64,000 nt of DNA from positions 54,317,341 to 54,381,340 of the forward strand of contig CP154955.1 of assembly GCA_039621445.1 (NCBI GenBank), given 5' to 3'. Source of the DNA: Euglena gracilis (lineage: Eukaryota > Euglenida > Euglenophyceae > Euglenales). Under the pieces are notes generated by a model that was not told where the DNA came from, ran no database searches, and saw nothing but the letters and a program-made list of their open reading frames with translations. This document shows positions 41,836 to 51,859 of this stretch, one piece after another (positions within the stretch are counted from its first letter, which is position 1; every line of letters starts with the position of its first letter). The translations under genes were made by a program, and so were the position numbers.

Positions 41836-42023
41836 TGTACCAATCCACATCCACACATTTTGCAAAAAATTGCATATATCTACATCAACATCTCCATCCA
41901 TTTCATCCATCCAGCCATCCATCTATTTGTTGTCTGATTGTGTGTCTCTCCTCCAATCTAATCAATAATAAACAATCGGAAAATTTCAGCAACATTTTTC
42001 AGACAAGAGGCTTTGTTCCTCAC

Positions 42024-42116
42024 ACAGCGCACCAAGGCAATCGACAAGAGGAACTCGAGGTCATAGATGCGCCGTCCCAATTGGCTGACCCCATGGACAG
42101 CGTCGAAATCTGGCCC
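42024..42116 (-). CDS. EIF4G: eIF4G exon with eIF4E-binding motif YDLEFLL
   Basis: A 93-bp exon in phase 0 at both ends (acceptor tgtcgcag, donor TGT then gtgagg). It encodes GPDFDAVHGVSQLGRRIYDL, then EFLLSIALVRC. The core Y-D-L-E-F-L-L fits the canonical eIF4E-binding consensus Y-x-x-x-x-L-phi and is one substitution from the metazoan YDREFLL. In the protein this helix docks on the dorsal face of the cap-binding protein eIF4E, placing it upstream of MIF4G exactly as here. Confidence 0.93.
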
Positions 42117-42658
42117 CTGCGACACGTGGTTGTGGGCTGGCTTTGCAGGGCTGCTGGTGGCCAAATCCATCTGCCTCGTCAGCTTTGGGGCTCCCCACGT
42201 CGCCCCGGGGGCGAAGACCAGTGTCTCAGGAGCTGGGGTCAGGCCTCAGGTTGCGACCCCTTGGTGGTTTCATTTCTGCCTGTACTGAAAACCACCAAGC
42301 GGAAACCCTCCTCTCGAATTGGGGGATCTGGACAATACACCCAGTACACCCACTGCTATTTTGAAGCCCTGGGCCTGTGATGTTGAAATGCAAACACCCG
42401 TGGACTTAGAGCACACTGTTCAACTGTTCATGCAAGAACCAGCAAATATTCCTGAACACGCATTCTGCACTGCGTGTTAAAACTTTTTTGGAAGGTTTGG
42501 TCGACCATCTCCCCCACCGCACCAGGGGGGGGGCACACCAAGACCTTACAAGGGAGAAATTTGCAGTGGCGAAGGTATTGAAGATTCTTATTGAACTAAA
42601 AACAACAGAATGGAAAAGCGGGAAGGTGTGTTCAACCCTGGGGGCTCCAACCGTTCAC

Positions 42659-42838
42659 AAAAGCCTGGCTGGGGTGGAGACAACTGGCCTGGAAGAGCTT
42701 GCCTCTTCCGAAGACTGGGATGCAACCGCAGCTTCTTCGGAGTTGCCGACACTTCTTGGGGTCGAAAGGGCTGGGGTTGCGGATGGGGAGGAGGAGGCCG
42801 GCTCCGGCTCGGCATTGTTTGTCATTGAAAGGGATGGA
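42659..42838 (-). CDS. EIF4G: eIF4G N-terminal linker exon (Ser/Pro/Glu-rich)
   Basis: The minus-strand frame opens after an acceptor (ccacacag) and encodes NNAEPEPASSSPSATPALST, then EEAAVASQSSEEASSSRPVV and STPAR before a possible donor (gtgaac) that precedes an in-frame stop. This low-complexity acidic Ser/Pro composition is typical of eIF4G N-terminal regions just before the eIF4E-binding helix. The phases on both sides do not yet match the neighbouring exon calls, so the boundaries are provisional or a small exon is missing. Confidence 0.6.
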
Positions 42839-42859
42839 CTGTGTGGTGGGCCAATCTAT

Positions 42860-43160
42860 TTTTTTTTCACTGACCCCCGGGGGAATGAGGGGTCACTTTC
42901 ACTCTTCCAAACCAGTCAATCACTTTTCTTCTCGAAAAATGTCAGTCACCACCCGGGGGGGGGGGGGTCGGCCACTCTGAAATCCAAGAGAAATGACCAC
43001 AAACATAAAATAAAATAAATGGCCAAAACGGTTTAATTGTCGGCGCTTTTGGCGCCGGATCACTTCAGTGATTTTTTGCTGCCCCCCCCCCCGGGGAGGG
43101 GGTCCAGGCCAAAAAAACCAGTCAGTCACTGGAAAAACCAGTCACCCCCTGTGGGGGGGG
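42860..43160. repeat. 'cagtcagtcactt' repeat family copy
   Basis: Contains 'gggtcactttcactcttccaaaccagtcaatcactttt', 'tcggcgcttttggcgccgg' and 'ccagtcagtcactgg' with C/G runs. The same family occurs at 230-700, 3170-3520 and 41060-41400. Confidence 0.6.
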
Positions 43161-43164
43161 GGGG

Positions 43165-44100
43165 GGCGGCCAGTGGCTAAATGATTGTATGGTAGGGCAA
43201 CTTGGTGAAACATGATTTTCATAATTTTCTGGAAATCATGATCCAAAATTTTCAATCTCTTTGATCAATGTATTTGTGTGGAAAAAATCTGGCCCAAAAT
43301 GCAGAATTTATCCAATAATGAAAGAAGAATAAGAAAAAAAACCCAAAAGGCCCGAAAATAAAAATGTCAGCCTTTCTGGAAAATCTCCCCAGGTTTGGAG
43401 GGGGGGGTGGACCCTGGGAGGTGGCGGAGGGAGGTTTCCTCCCCACCCATGTGCACGGCACGGGGGAAATCATTGGAATAAAAAATTTTGGCTTCGTGAT
43501 TCTACCTGACATAGGTAGGAAATAGGCAGGTTTGGACACAATGGCACTGCTTTGGGGCAGGGAATCAAACCCCCCCAAAATACCCCCCCCCCAATTTCAG
43601 GCCAAATAAAAACGACGTTCGCCTTTCGCCCGAATAAAAATGTGGTTTAAGAACTCAAAACCAAAACGACCAAAAAATGGGGTCTTTGGACCATCTGGCC
43701 TCCAAAAAATCCCAATTTTTGCGAAAAATTACAAAAAAATACCAAAACAGGGTGGTTCTTTGGGCCTCATGGATTTTCGAAAAAAATTTTAAAAATAAAA
43801 ATAAAAATGCCCCTCCCTCAGGCGGGGACTCGGGCGAAAAATATGATATCCTGGGGGATATTATTGGGTGTGGGGAGGGTTAAACTGGGCCAAAAAAAAA
43901 AAGATGGAAAGATCCTTGGTCTAAAGACGTTGAGCTCTTACAATACCCCCACCTTCATCCCTGGCTGCCAAAAAAAATTGTAAAAGAATGCAAATTTCGG
44001 CACACTTTGGGATACATAACAACCCCCCAAACAGGGTAAACCCCCCCAAATATAAAAACCCCCAGCACAAATCCCGCTGCGTTGAATTTTTTTCAGCCAG
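43165..44100. other. Intron stretch, no exon recognised
   Basis: AT-rich DNA with homopolymer runs and 'aaaacgacc'/'ccaaaaaa' phrases, plus a short 'gggtttttatatttgggggggttt'-like segment at 44035-44065 (inverse strand). Nothing conserved was recognised. Confidence 0.45.
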
Positions 44101-44149
44101 GCTTTTGAGGTGAACCCCCCAAAAAGTATTGAAATTGGCGTTGCCACAC

Positions 44150-44278
44150 CTGGATCAGTCCAACCCCCGTTGGAATCGAGGGAGTAGAGGTGGCCTTTGG
44201 GGTGACCTCCTTCCTCGTCAAAGGGTCCAGAATGGGGATAACTTTCTTTTTCGGAGCTGCTGAATTGGGGGCTTGTAC
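44150..44278 (-). CDS. EIF4G: eIF4G N-terminal exon with VIPILDPLTRKEV motif
   Basis: A 129-bp exon, phase 0 at both ends, with acceptor actcagcag and donor CAG then gtgtgg. It encodes VQAPNSAAPKKKVIPILDPL, then TRKEVTPKATSTPSIPTGVG and LIQ. The 'k-I-I-DP-T-k-v' block is the recurrent short motif in eIF4G N-termini of animals, fungi and other eukaryotes. It resembles KKAALPIKDPQTNLP in the 54994 exon, so the N-terminus carries repeated copies of the motif. Confidence 0.85.
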
Positions 44279-44384
44279 CTGCTGAGTTGGCTGCGAAAGC
44301 GTTGGCAGGCCAGTGTGGGGAACCAACGTGCAGAGAGAGGGTTGCATTGTTTGGGGGATTCTATCACATGTTACAGCTAAACCC

Positions 44385-44540
44385 GGAAACGTTGGCCCCT
44401 CGTGCCGGTAACTTGGCCTGGAGTTGCCAGAATGTTGGCCCTTCTCGCCAGCTATTTGGCTTAGAGTTGCCAAAATGTTGGCACCAAAATGGTACCAAGT
44501 TTCTGCAACAACAGGCCAGCGTTTTGGCATCTTCCACAAC
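44385..44540. repeat. ~50-bp tandem repeat 'gagttgccagaatgttggccc'
   Basis: About three units with the phrases 'gttggcccctcgtgccggtaacttggcctggagttgccag', 'gttggcccttctcgccagctatttggcttagagttgcc' and 'gttggcaccaaaatgg'. A looser version ('tttggccaccacgag') continues at 45570-45715. It sits 100 bp upstream of the exon at 44150-44278. Confidence 0.7.
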
Positions 44541-45224
44541 GAACAATATTTTTTGATGAATCCCGCTCAGTCAATGACAAATTCAATTTTGCTTGAAGAA
44601 AACAGCAGTGCGACCTGTTGAAATGGAAAGGAAAAGAACCCGAAACTCCGTAAATTTTTGAATAAAATTTCCTTTTTGTTTTTTTTATGTTCTCTTGGTG
44701 TTTTTTCTTCGAAAAAAACACATTGTTTTGTTGTTTTTTAAAAAAAAAACAAAACAATGCCCACAATGTTTGCACCAATGCCACGCGCAACGTTGCGGGA
44801 GATGTAACTTCGGCAAATAGACCGCCCCCCATCCCACTGGACCCCTCCCACCCCTGCCTACCTTCCCTCCCTGGTCCTTGACACGCCAAAGCACGGGGAA
44901 TGTGCGGTTGACACGGGGGGGGGGGGGAGGTGTCATGGCACTTTGGGCATGGGAAAAATGCGGTTGACACGGGGTGTGTCACAGACCAGCCGTGTCAAGG
45001 ACAAAGGGGGGAAGGCAGCCTCCAAGAAATACACAAACAAATTGGGGTTGAGTTACATTGGAACGGACACAGGGGGCAGACGGATAACACCGCTCACAAA
45101 AAAAAGACATTCAGAAGATCATGTCCAGTGCAGAAAAAGGAAAAAAAATGCGCTGAGAAAAACAACAATGCCAAACCCTCATTTTTTCTTTCAAACCCCC
45201 TTTTGAATGACACAGATATGCCTG

Positions 45225-45226
45225 AA

Positions 45227-45298
<72 letters not shown>

Positions 45299-45299
45299 A
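45225..45299. repeat. Poly-A tract (~75 bp)
   Basis: Almost pure A with two G interruptions. No retroelement body was recognised beside it, so it is scored as a homopolymer or microsatellite rather than a retroposon tail. Confidence 0.95.
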
Positions 45300-45385
45300 A
45301 GGATCTGTTTCCCAGTCAATCGCTGATGTCTGCCCCGGCGAGGAACATGGTGCCCCCCCTTTTGGTGGGGGAACATGGTGCCCCC

Positions 45386-45447
45386 CACTAAGGCTTCTTG
45401 TCTGTTTATGGCCGGCGCTTCGCTTCTGGCCCAGTTTGTGTGGTGTC
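45386..45447 (+). repeat. ~75-bp dispersed repeat 'cactaaggcttcttgtc', copy 4
   Basis: Slightly shorter copy of the block at 14585, 26431 and 27147, again in the same orientation. Confidence 0.8.
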
Positions 45448-45795
45448 CCGCCGCCCTGGCCATGGCGGGAAGGACGCACAGGCATGTGTCTGACAAGGGG
45501 GGATGGGGAAATCAACACATCCTCCACAATCAGCAGGTGCCAAAGTAATGGCAACCGGGTGCCGTGGTTTTGGCCACTCAATGCCAAAGTTTTGGCCACC
45601 ACGAGACAGAAAAGCGGCACGTGATGCCTGGGTTTTGGCAACTCTAGGCCAAATTACTGGCCACCACGGGCCACGGTTTTGGACACTGCGCGCCAAACTT
45701 TTGGCGGTTGGCTGTAACCAAGGCATGCCAACTTTCCTGCGTTCATCAAACTCTCAATATCCCCCCAATCAAATCTCAATCAAAATCTCCCCCCA

Positions 45796-46290
45796 ATGTC
45801 TCCCACCAACAGGGTATTAAAGCGGGTTGCAAAACAAATTTCGCATTTTCTCAATTTTTTTGCCCGTCTGTCTCAGTTCTACGTGCCAGCTAATTGGAAT
45901 TTGCCAAGAACTCCAAAGCGCCAGATACCGAGGCTGCACAATATTTTGGAAGCCGTTGGTTGGGTTTTTAAAACAAAATCATTGGAAGCCTGCCATTATG
46001 CACACCCCCTGACATCTCCATACCACTTTGGGCTGCGGGTTGGGGTTGGTAATGGGGATTATGCAGAAAACATTGGACACTGGAGAACCCTGCGCAGGGG
46101 TTCAGCTGAGGACTGCAATGAGGCAACACCAACAATCATTGTTTATAGAGACAATTGGCAACAGTTTCAAAGATGGGCGGAAATTCTTACAAGAAAATTG
46201 GCAACTATTTTGAGAAATCCAGAAATCACAGTTCAGAAAATCGGAAAATTATTGATTCCAGATGATATTTCCAGAGCCAGCTGTGAATGA
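45796..46290 (+). other. Unrecognised 164-codon open frame
   Basis: An ATG-started open frame of ordinary amino-acid composition (no repeat bias), unusual in this window. It contains segments such as ANWNLPRTPKRQIPRLHNIL and GNGDYAENIGHWRTLRRGSA. I do not recognise a family, and no splice or promoter context supports it. It lies in an eIF4G intron on the opposite strand. It could be chance, a decayed transposon gene, or a small intronic gene. Confidence 0.25.
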
Positions 46291-46653
46291 GCAGGGAGGG
46301 GGTGATCTGGAACTCCCCCCACCTGCACAAAAAACTCTTTTGGCGGAAATCACCGCGGAAAAATTGCGGCCAAGAAAAAGCCACAAAAATCGCGTTCTCG
46401 CACTTTTTTTTTTGAAAAATCAGCCACAACATGCACCAAAAATATCATCCTCTCTGGCGCAAATTTTCCTTGTTCCCAGGGGGGTCCAGCACCCTCTTGG
46501 TCTGTCAAGGGGGGGGTCTGCCCCCCCCAAGGACAGAATTGTGGACAGGGACCCCCCTCTTCGAAATCAAAATTCAATTTTACCAAAAAGGAACGGGGTC
46601 AGACTGGGGGGGAAACAATGCGAAAAAATCAAGGCACAAAAAAATGGAAAAAT

Positions 46654-48046
46654 ACCTCCCCCCCCCCCTTGTCTAAGCACCGGAAAGGATGGGTAAGAAC
46701 CGGGTGGGTGGTGCTTATTTTGCCAAAATCTGGGTAAGAACCAGGGGGGGTGGTGCTTAGACAAGGGGGAAAATTTTGACTTCAAAAAAAAAATCCGGCG
46801 CTTCGCGCCGAAAAGGAAAAATTCCCCTATTTTGAAGGTCCACTGTTGAACTTACACACATTTGGATGCAGAAATCAACAATACCTCACCAAATCAGGTC
46901 TCAGAAGTTGCAGAGATTTCAAACTTTTTGAGATTTCCCTTAAAAATGCACACAAAATATACCTCCCCGTGACGATGACCTTTAAAGAGATGGGTAAGAA
47001 ACCGGGGGGGGGGTCTGGGAGTAATGGCACGAACCCGGGACCCCTTAACCCCCCCTACCCCCTAACCCCCCCTAACCCCCCCTACCCCCTAACCCCCCCT
47101 ACCCCCTAACCACCCCCCCTAACCCCCCCCTAACCCCCCCTAGCCCCCCCCCCCCCTAACCCCCCCTAACCCCCCCTAACCCCCCTCCCCCCCTAACCCC
47201 CCCCTAACCCCCCCTAACCCCCCCTAACCCCCCCCCCACCCCCCCCCCCCCCCTCACGCCCCACCGCAAACGAGTTTTTTTGAGGAAAGAGGGGATGGTA
47301 GGAAACTGTCCGGCACGGCGGGGGGGGGCTCCGCCCCCCCCCCGAACCCCCCCCCAGAACCAAAATAACACAATCCCAAAGTTTGAAAATTTTTTGAGGG
47401 AAAGAGCGGGTCGAATGCAACTGTCCGGCACGGCGGGGGGGGGCTCCGCCCCCCCCCCGAACCCCCCCCAGAACCAAAATAACACAATCCCAAGTTGAAA
47501 ACAAATTTTTTTTGAGGGAAAGAGCGGGTCGTATGGCAACTGTCCGGGGTTCGGTTTTTGGAGACATTCGATTCATTCTCGCCCACCACAACCCCACCAA
47601 ATCAAACAGCTCCTAACCCCCCACCCACCCCCCCCCAACCCCCCCCCTAACCCCGCCCTACCCACCTACCCACCCCCCTAGCCCCCCCCAAGACTTTCAA
47701 CACACTGTCCCTAACCCCCCCACAACCCCACCCTAACCCCCCCCCTAACCCCCCTACCCCCTAACCACCCCCCCTAAACCCCCTAACCCCCTAACCCCCC
47801 CTACCCCCTAACCCCCCCCTCACCCCCCCCTAACCCCCCTAACCCCCCCTACCCCCTAACCCCCCTAACCCCCCCTAGCCCCCCCCTAACCCCCCCTAAC
47901 CCCCCCTACCCCCTTACCATCCCCCCCTAACCCCCCCTAACCCCCCCTAACCCCCCCTAACCCCCCCTAGCCATTCCCCACTTCGTGCCATATGTGGGGG
48001 GTGGTGCTTAGACAAGGGTGGTGCTTAGACAAGGGGGGGGGGAGGT
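46654..48046. repeat. Inverted-repeat-bounded block with (CCCCCCTAA)n-like arrays
   Basis: The left border 'acctccccccccccccttgtctaagcacc' and right border 'ggtgcttagacaagggggggggaggt' are inverted copies. Inside are two arrays of degenerate 'ccccccctaa' units (47030-47250 and 47595-47970). Between them lie two tandem ~115-bp units, each with 'gagggaaagagcgggtcg' and 'ctgtccggcacggcggggggggctccgcccc' (47385-47570). Further border-like sequence lies at 46745-46770. No coding content. Confidence 0.8.
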
Positions 48047-48200
48047 AAGTTAAGGAGGGCCTTTGTCCATCAAAAAGAGAAACCAAAGGAAATTATCCCT
48101 TTGACATTTTTTGTTTGTTCTCAGAAAAATTTCTTGAGGTATCCTCCACTTGGGTGACTCGTTCAGGAAATGGGGGCGGCCCATTGTTCGGCTGTTGTCA

Positions 48201-48275
48201 TTCAGGCCTGGATGGAGCTGGCGGTTGAGGTGGGGCTTGGGCAGCGGGTTGTGCAGGCGGTGCAGACGATTGGAC
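48201..48275 (-). CDS. Candidate eIF4G N-terminal exon (Ala/Pro/Gln-rich)
   Basis: After an acceptor (cttccctgcccag) one minus-strand frame encodes VQSSAPPAQPAAQAPPQPPA followed by PSRPE, a typical low-complexity eIF4G N-terminal composition located in the right place. However, it reaches a stop at 48198-48200 with no GT donor before it. The exon may therefore be false, or read in another frame (SNRLHRLHNPLPKPHL...), which also stays open. Confidence 0.3.
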
Positions 48276-48591
48276 CTGGGCAGGGAAGGGGATAGGTGAC
48301 CCAACCAACAACATTGAGGCACCAGGGGAAAAAATGGCCGTGCTTCTGTTTGTTTCCTTCCAACACTTGCAGTTGCAACACAACACTTCCAACACAAGAC
48401 AAACACAACTGATTGTTTGACCCGGGCAATGATTCCCCCCATTTTGGGCCAAAAAGGGGAATCCTTGAAGGGGGCGGGCGAATACCCCCCCTCTAAATTC
48501 CAAAGTGCAGTCAAGGCAGCTGAAAATCAAGGCCAAAAAGAATGCAACAAATCACTTGCACCGTAGTTGCCTGCACCAATACCTATGCTTA

Positions 48592-49225
48592 CAGTGTGGC
48601 CAAAAATTACGGAAGACAAAAATTACGGCAAAAAAAAAATTACGAGAAAAAAATTTTGGCAAAATTTTTATTTTGGAAAAATTAATTTTGGCAAAATCTG
48701 GTCCCCGTGAAGGATTGACCTCTGGCACAGGTGAGCGACATTTTTGTCCTAATTGTGTGTTCAACGTATTTTTCTGTCCCCCAGTGGCCACAATCACTCG
48801 AGGTATTGTGGCACGTGCCCGTCCAGCAACGCTTGCAAAAAAATGGGGGAACGTTCAAGATCGGTCAGGCATGGGCAAAATATTCGCTGGCAAAAACAGA
48901 ATGGAGGCCGTTCGCTGCAACTTCTGATAGAATTGTGCCACTGATCAGGTGTCAGTAATCTCTAATGCAGAGCGATTTTTGCTGTGATTTTCCCCAGGTG
49001 CTTGATGCCGATCGCCCGTTTTTCAAGGAGCTGGCTGAGCATATACCATTGAAGAAACTGACATTCAATTGGGATGAGTATTGTGTTCTTTTGGGCACAA
49101 ACCGGAAGTGGGCTGGAAGAGGGCGTCGGAAACCGATGGAGTGAGAAAATTACGAGAAAAAAAATTATGGCAAAATTTGGGTATTTTGCCAAAATTTCTG
49201 TCTTCCGTAATTTTTAGCTGCACTG
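48592..49225. mobile_element. Tc1/mariner-like non-autonomous element
   Basis: A 634-bp element with inverted-repeat ends CAGTGTGGCCAAAAATTACG and (inverse of the right end) CAGTGCAGCTAAAAATTACG, continuing 'gaagaca'. It is flanked by TA on both sides (48590-48591 and 49226-49227), the mariner target signature. Subterminal 'aaattacgagaaaaaaaat' repeats occur at both ends. The middle 400 bp has ordinary composition but no long open frame, so no transposase was recognised. A captured genomic fragment is possible. Confidence 0.85.
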
Positions 49226-49593
49226 TATATCAGAATGTCATCCATGTCGAATCTGTCGAGACGAATATCTTTTTTTTTTTGCTTTTGGAGGACCCGACCC
49301 CCATGGTGGTCAAAAAGGATTAGCCCCCTAAACTGTTTTGGTTACACAAAGGATTTTTTTTTATACAAAAATCGACCGACAGTAACAGATTCAGCAAGAG
49401 CGCTGGGCGCAAGCGAGCAAGCCATGGCACAAAGTGGGGCCCCCATACCCCCCCCCCGTGTGAAACTGTTCGAATGACCCGGGGGGGGGGGGCTCCCGCC
49501 ACCTCCCCCGGACCCCCTGGTAAAAAAAAACCTCATCTTTGTCTCCAGACCTATTTTGCAGGCAAATAGCACAAGTAATGAAAGTCCTCATAC

Positions 49594-49660
49594 CCCCCAA
49601 ACCCCCCATGCCCCCCCTTCCCTCAGGTATGGCACTTTGTGCCATATGTGCCTGCTGAAT
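49594..49660 (-). CDS. Candidate eIF4G N-terminal exon (Gln/Gly/Met-rich)
   Basis: The minus-strand frame encodes IQQAHMAQSAIPEGRGGMGG then LGG between an acceptor (acaccaacag) and donor (G then gtatga). Composition and position fit the eIF4G N-terminal region. The acceptor has a weak pyrimidine tract and there is no conserved motif, so support is moderate to low. Confidence 0.4.
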
Positions 49661-49825
49661 CTGTTGGTGTCGGACGATTATTCTAAAACCTATTAATTTC
49701 ATTTGACGGAACCGCCTGGACGGAAATATTGCCAAAAAAAAGTGGTTTTTGGCCCATTAACGGGCGCCTGAATGGAAATTGACTGACCTAAACGTGCGCC
49801 TGAATGGAAATCGACTGACCTAAAC

Positions 49826-50141
49826 CAGGGCGGTCCTTACGCAAATAAAAAAAACAAACTCCACTGTCCCAGCACACTCAGTGAAAAATATACAGGAAAA
49901 CGAGCAAGAAATTTTGGCATTTTTCAGCGAGAACAGGTCGACATCAGGGAAAAAAATTGATTCTTGGCACCCTTGGGCCATCATCCATCCACCTAAGTCA
50001 TCAAAAACTGTGTTTTTCGAATGTTTAATTTTTGCCCTCGTTCAAGTCCCAGTCCGGCCCTTAGCCGGCCCTTTGGCCGAAAGGGGGGGGGGTCTTTAAG
50101 GAAATAAAAAAAAACTTTCCTGTCCCTTAAGGACCGCCCTG
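49826..50141. mobile_element. hAT-like MITE, CAGGGCGGTCC family, copy 2, intact
   Basis: A 316-bp element with inverted-repeat ends CAGGGCGGTCCTTAC and TTAAGGACCGCCCTG. The flanks ACCTAAAC (49818-49825) and ACCTAAAC (50142-50149) are a perfect 8-bp duplication. Interior phrases 'ccactgtcccagcacactcagtgaa' and 'ggcacccttgggccatcatccatcc' match the 3616 copy. Confidence 0.95.
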
Positions 50142-50773
50142 ACCTAAACAGATTCCAATGTCTGGAAACCAACCTTTTTGTTTCCAAAACCTGTTTTCTG
50201 AATGACGTTTTGTTCCATTTCGGGAATTATTGGCATTACCACTGCCCCCCCCTATTTGACCCCCCCCCCCAGGGTTCGATATAAGGACAGGTGGGGGGGA
50301 GGGTGGTCCGGACCCCCCCCCCTGCGGGCCAGGAGGGGGGGGAGTGTCCCCCCCCCCACCTAAACAGTGGCGCGGTCCAGGTGACCGAATTTCGGCCCGG
50401 CGCAAAGCGCCATGCCGAAAATTTTTGACCCCCCAAAACGACCAAAAGTGCCATTTTGGGCACTTTTTAGGCAAAAATGTGCCAAAAATGCAAAAAAATT
50501 TTGGCGCGAAACGCTGGAGGAAAAAAATGACCCTTTTTGGGGGGGTCCCGGTAACCCCCCCCCCCGAGGGTCGGTCCGGACCCCCCTGGCAGGTGGGGGG
50601 GGGTCCGGACCCCCCCTGCGGGCCAGGAGGGGGGGGGGGTGGGGGGGACAACCCCCCACCTAAACCATGTGCGCCCTCCTTATATCAAACCCTGCAATGG
50701 TATGGTCACAACCCAACCACACCACCCCGGGGGGGGGGGTTAACCATGGAAATTGCAGTCGATCGTGCCCTAC

Positions 50774-50869
50774 CGCAGGGGCAGAGGGGGATAACCAGGG
50801 TTGCATAGGGGTTTCCCGTGGCAGGAGGTATGGGACACCATGGGGGGGGGGCATCATGGGGGGGGGCAT
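50774..50869 (-). CDS. Candidate eIF4G N-terminal exon or alternative start (Met/Pro-rich)
   Basis: Encodes MPPPMMPPPHGVPYLLPRET then PMQPWLSPSAPA before a donor (gtaggg). An in-frame stop lies just upstream, so this could be an alternative first exon. Alternatively, one of the two C-runs (9 and 10 bases) may be mis-sized, and the frame would then continue to an acceptor near 50893. Met/Pro-rich stretches are common in eIF4G N-termini. The call rests on composition and position only. Confidence 0.3.
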
Positions 50870-50999
50870 GGAATTTCATGTCCCAGGGAAATCCTCACAA
50901 TTTTGGAACTCTCTTGAACCCTCAGGTCGTTGATCAAGAGAAAAACTGTTTCTGTATGGTTCATTATGCTTCTTAAACCAAACAGCACCAAAAATCACC

Positions 51000-51770
51000 A
51001 CTGATTCTGGCTGACGGCCCGCGGTGGTCATGAGATTTTTCTGCACTGCACGGTGCTCTTATTCCAAAACAGCACCAATTTTCAGCAAAATTAGATACCG
51101 GACCCAGGGGTCCGCAAATGGCGAATTTCATTGTGCTACGTGGTTAAAACTCAAATCAGCGACCAATTTTTGTGCACTTTTACATCTGGAGTCTGAAATG
51201 TTTGCCCACGGCTGGCAAAAAAAATTGCCCAACCTGTCAAAATTTTTGCCCATCGCCCTCAAAAAAACTGCCCAAAGTTCTCAAAATCTTTGCATTGCGT
51301 CGCAAAAATATTTGCACTTGTTCCGAAAATTTTTGCTCTCGGTCATTTTATTTCTGTACAATGCAAAAAAGCCTTACACTGCGCAATGAAAAAAGATGCA
51401 CTCCGGTTGAAGTGTCAAATGGTAACTGTGCAAAACAACTGATCCAAGTGCAAAAAATTTTGGAACGGAGGCAAATATTTTTGATTAAAGTGCAAACATT
51501 TTTGTGATAAAATGGAAACAAATTGGTGGCATGTGGAAACATTTTTGAGATAAAGTGCAAAAAAAAAATTGACCGGAAGTGCAAAAATGCATGGTGTGAA
51601 GTGTGAAAAAATCGGTCGTCGGGTGTAATAACATTTTTGGTGATGACAGAACCAGCGTCAGGGACACTGGCCCCTTTCTCATGGACAGAACCGGCGTCCG
51701 AAAACCCCTTTAAATAACCACATCAACTTTCTGCTGCTATGTCCCAAAGATCAAAATAGGTGACGTTTAA
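51000..51770. other. AT-rich intron stretch, 'tgcaaaaat' rich
   Basis: Repeated 'gtgcaaaaaattttgg' and 'aaatttttgccc' phrases in both orientations give a loose foldback character (51180-51350 against 51400-51600). No exon recognised. Confidence 0.45.
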
Positions 51771-51859
51771 TTACACTGGGGGGGGGTGACGGCCATTTAA
51801 TGGACAAGAACACCCAATTTGCCGTGCAGGGGGTCCAACCGCCAGGGTCGACTCAATAC

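Noticed and set aside
45225-45299. Poly-A tract as the tail of a retroposed gene
   Set aside because: No adjacent intronless coding match or flanking direct repeat was found.
47204-47600. Gly-rich frames of 110-130 codons on the minus strand
   Set aside because: They read through C-run telomere-like arrays and two tandem units, with the same residues repeated because the DNA is duplicated.
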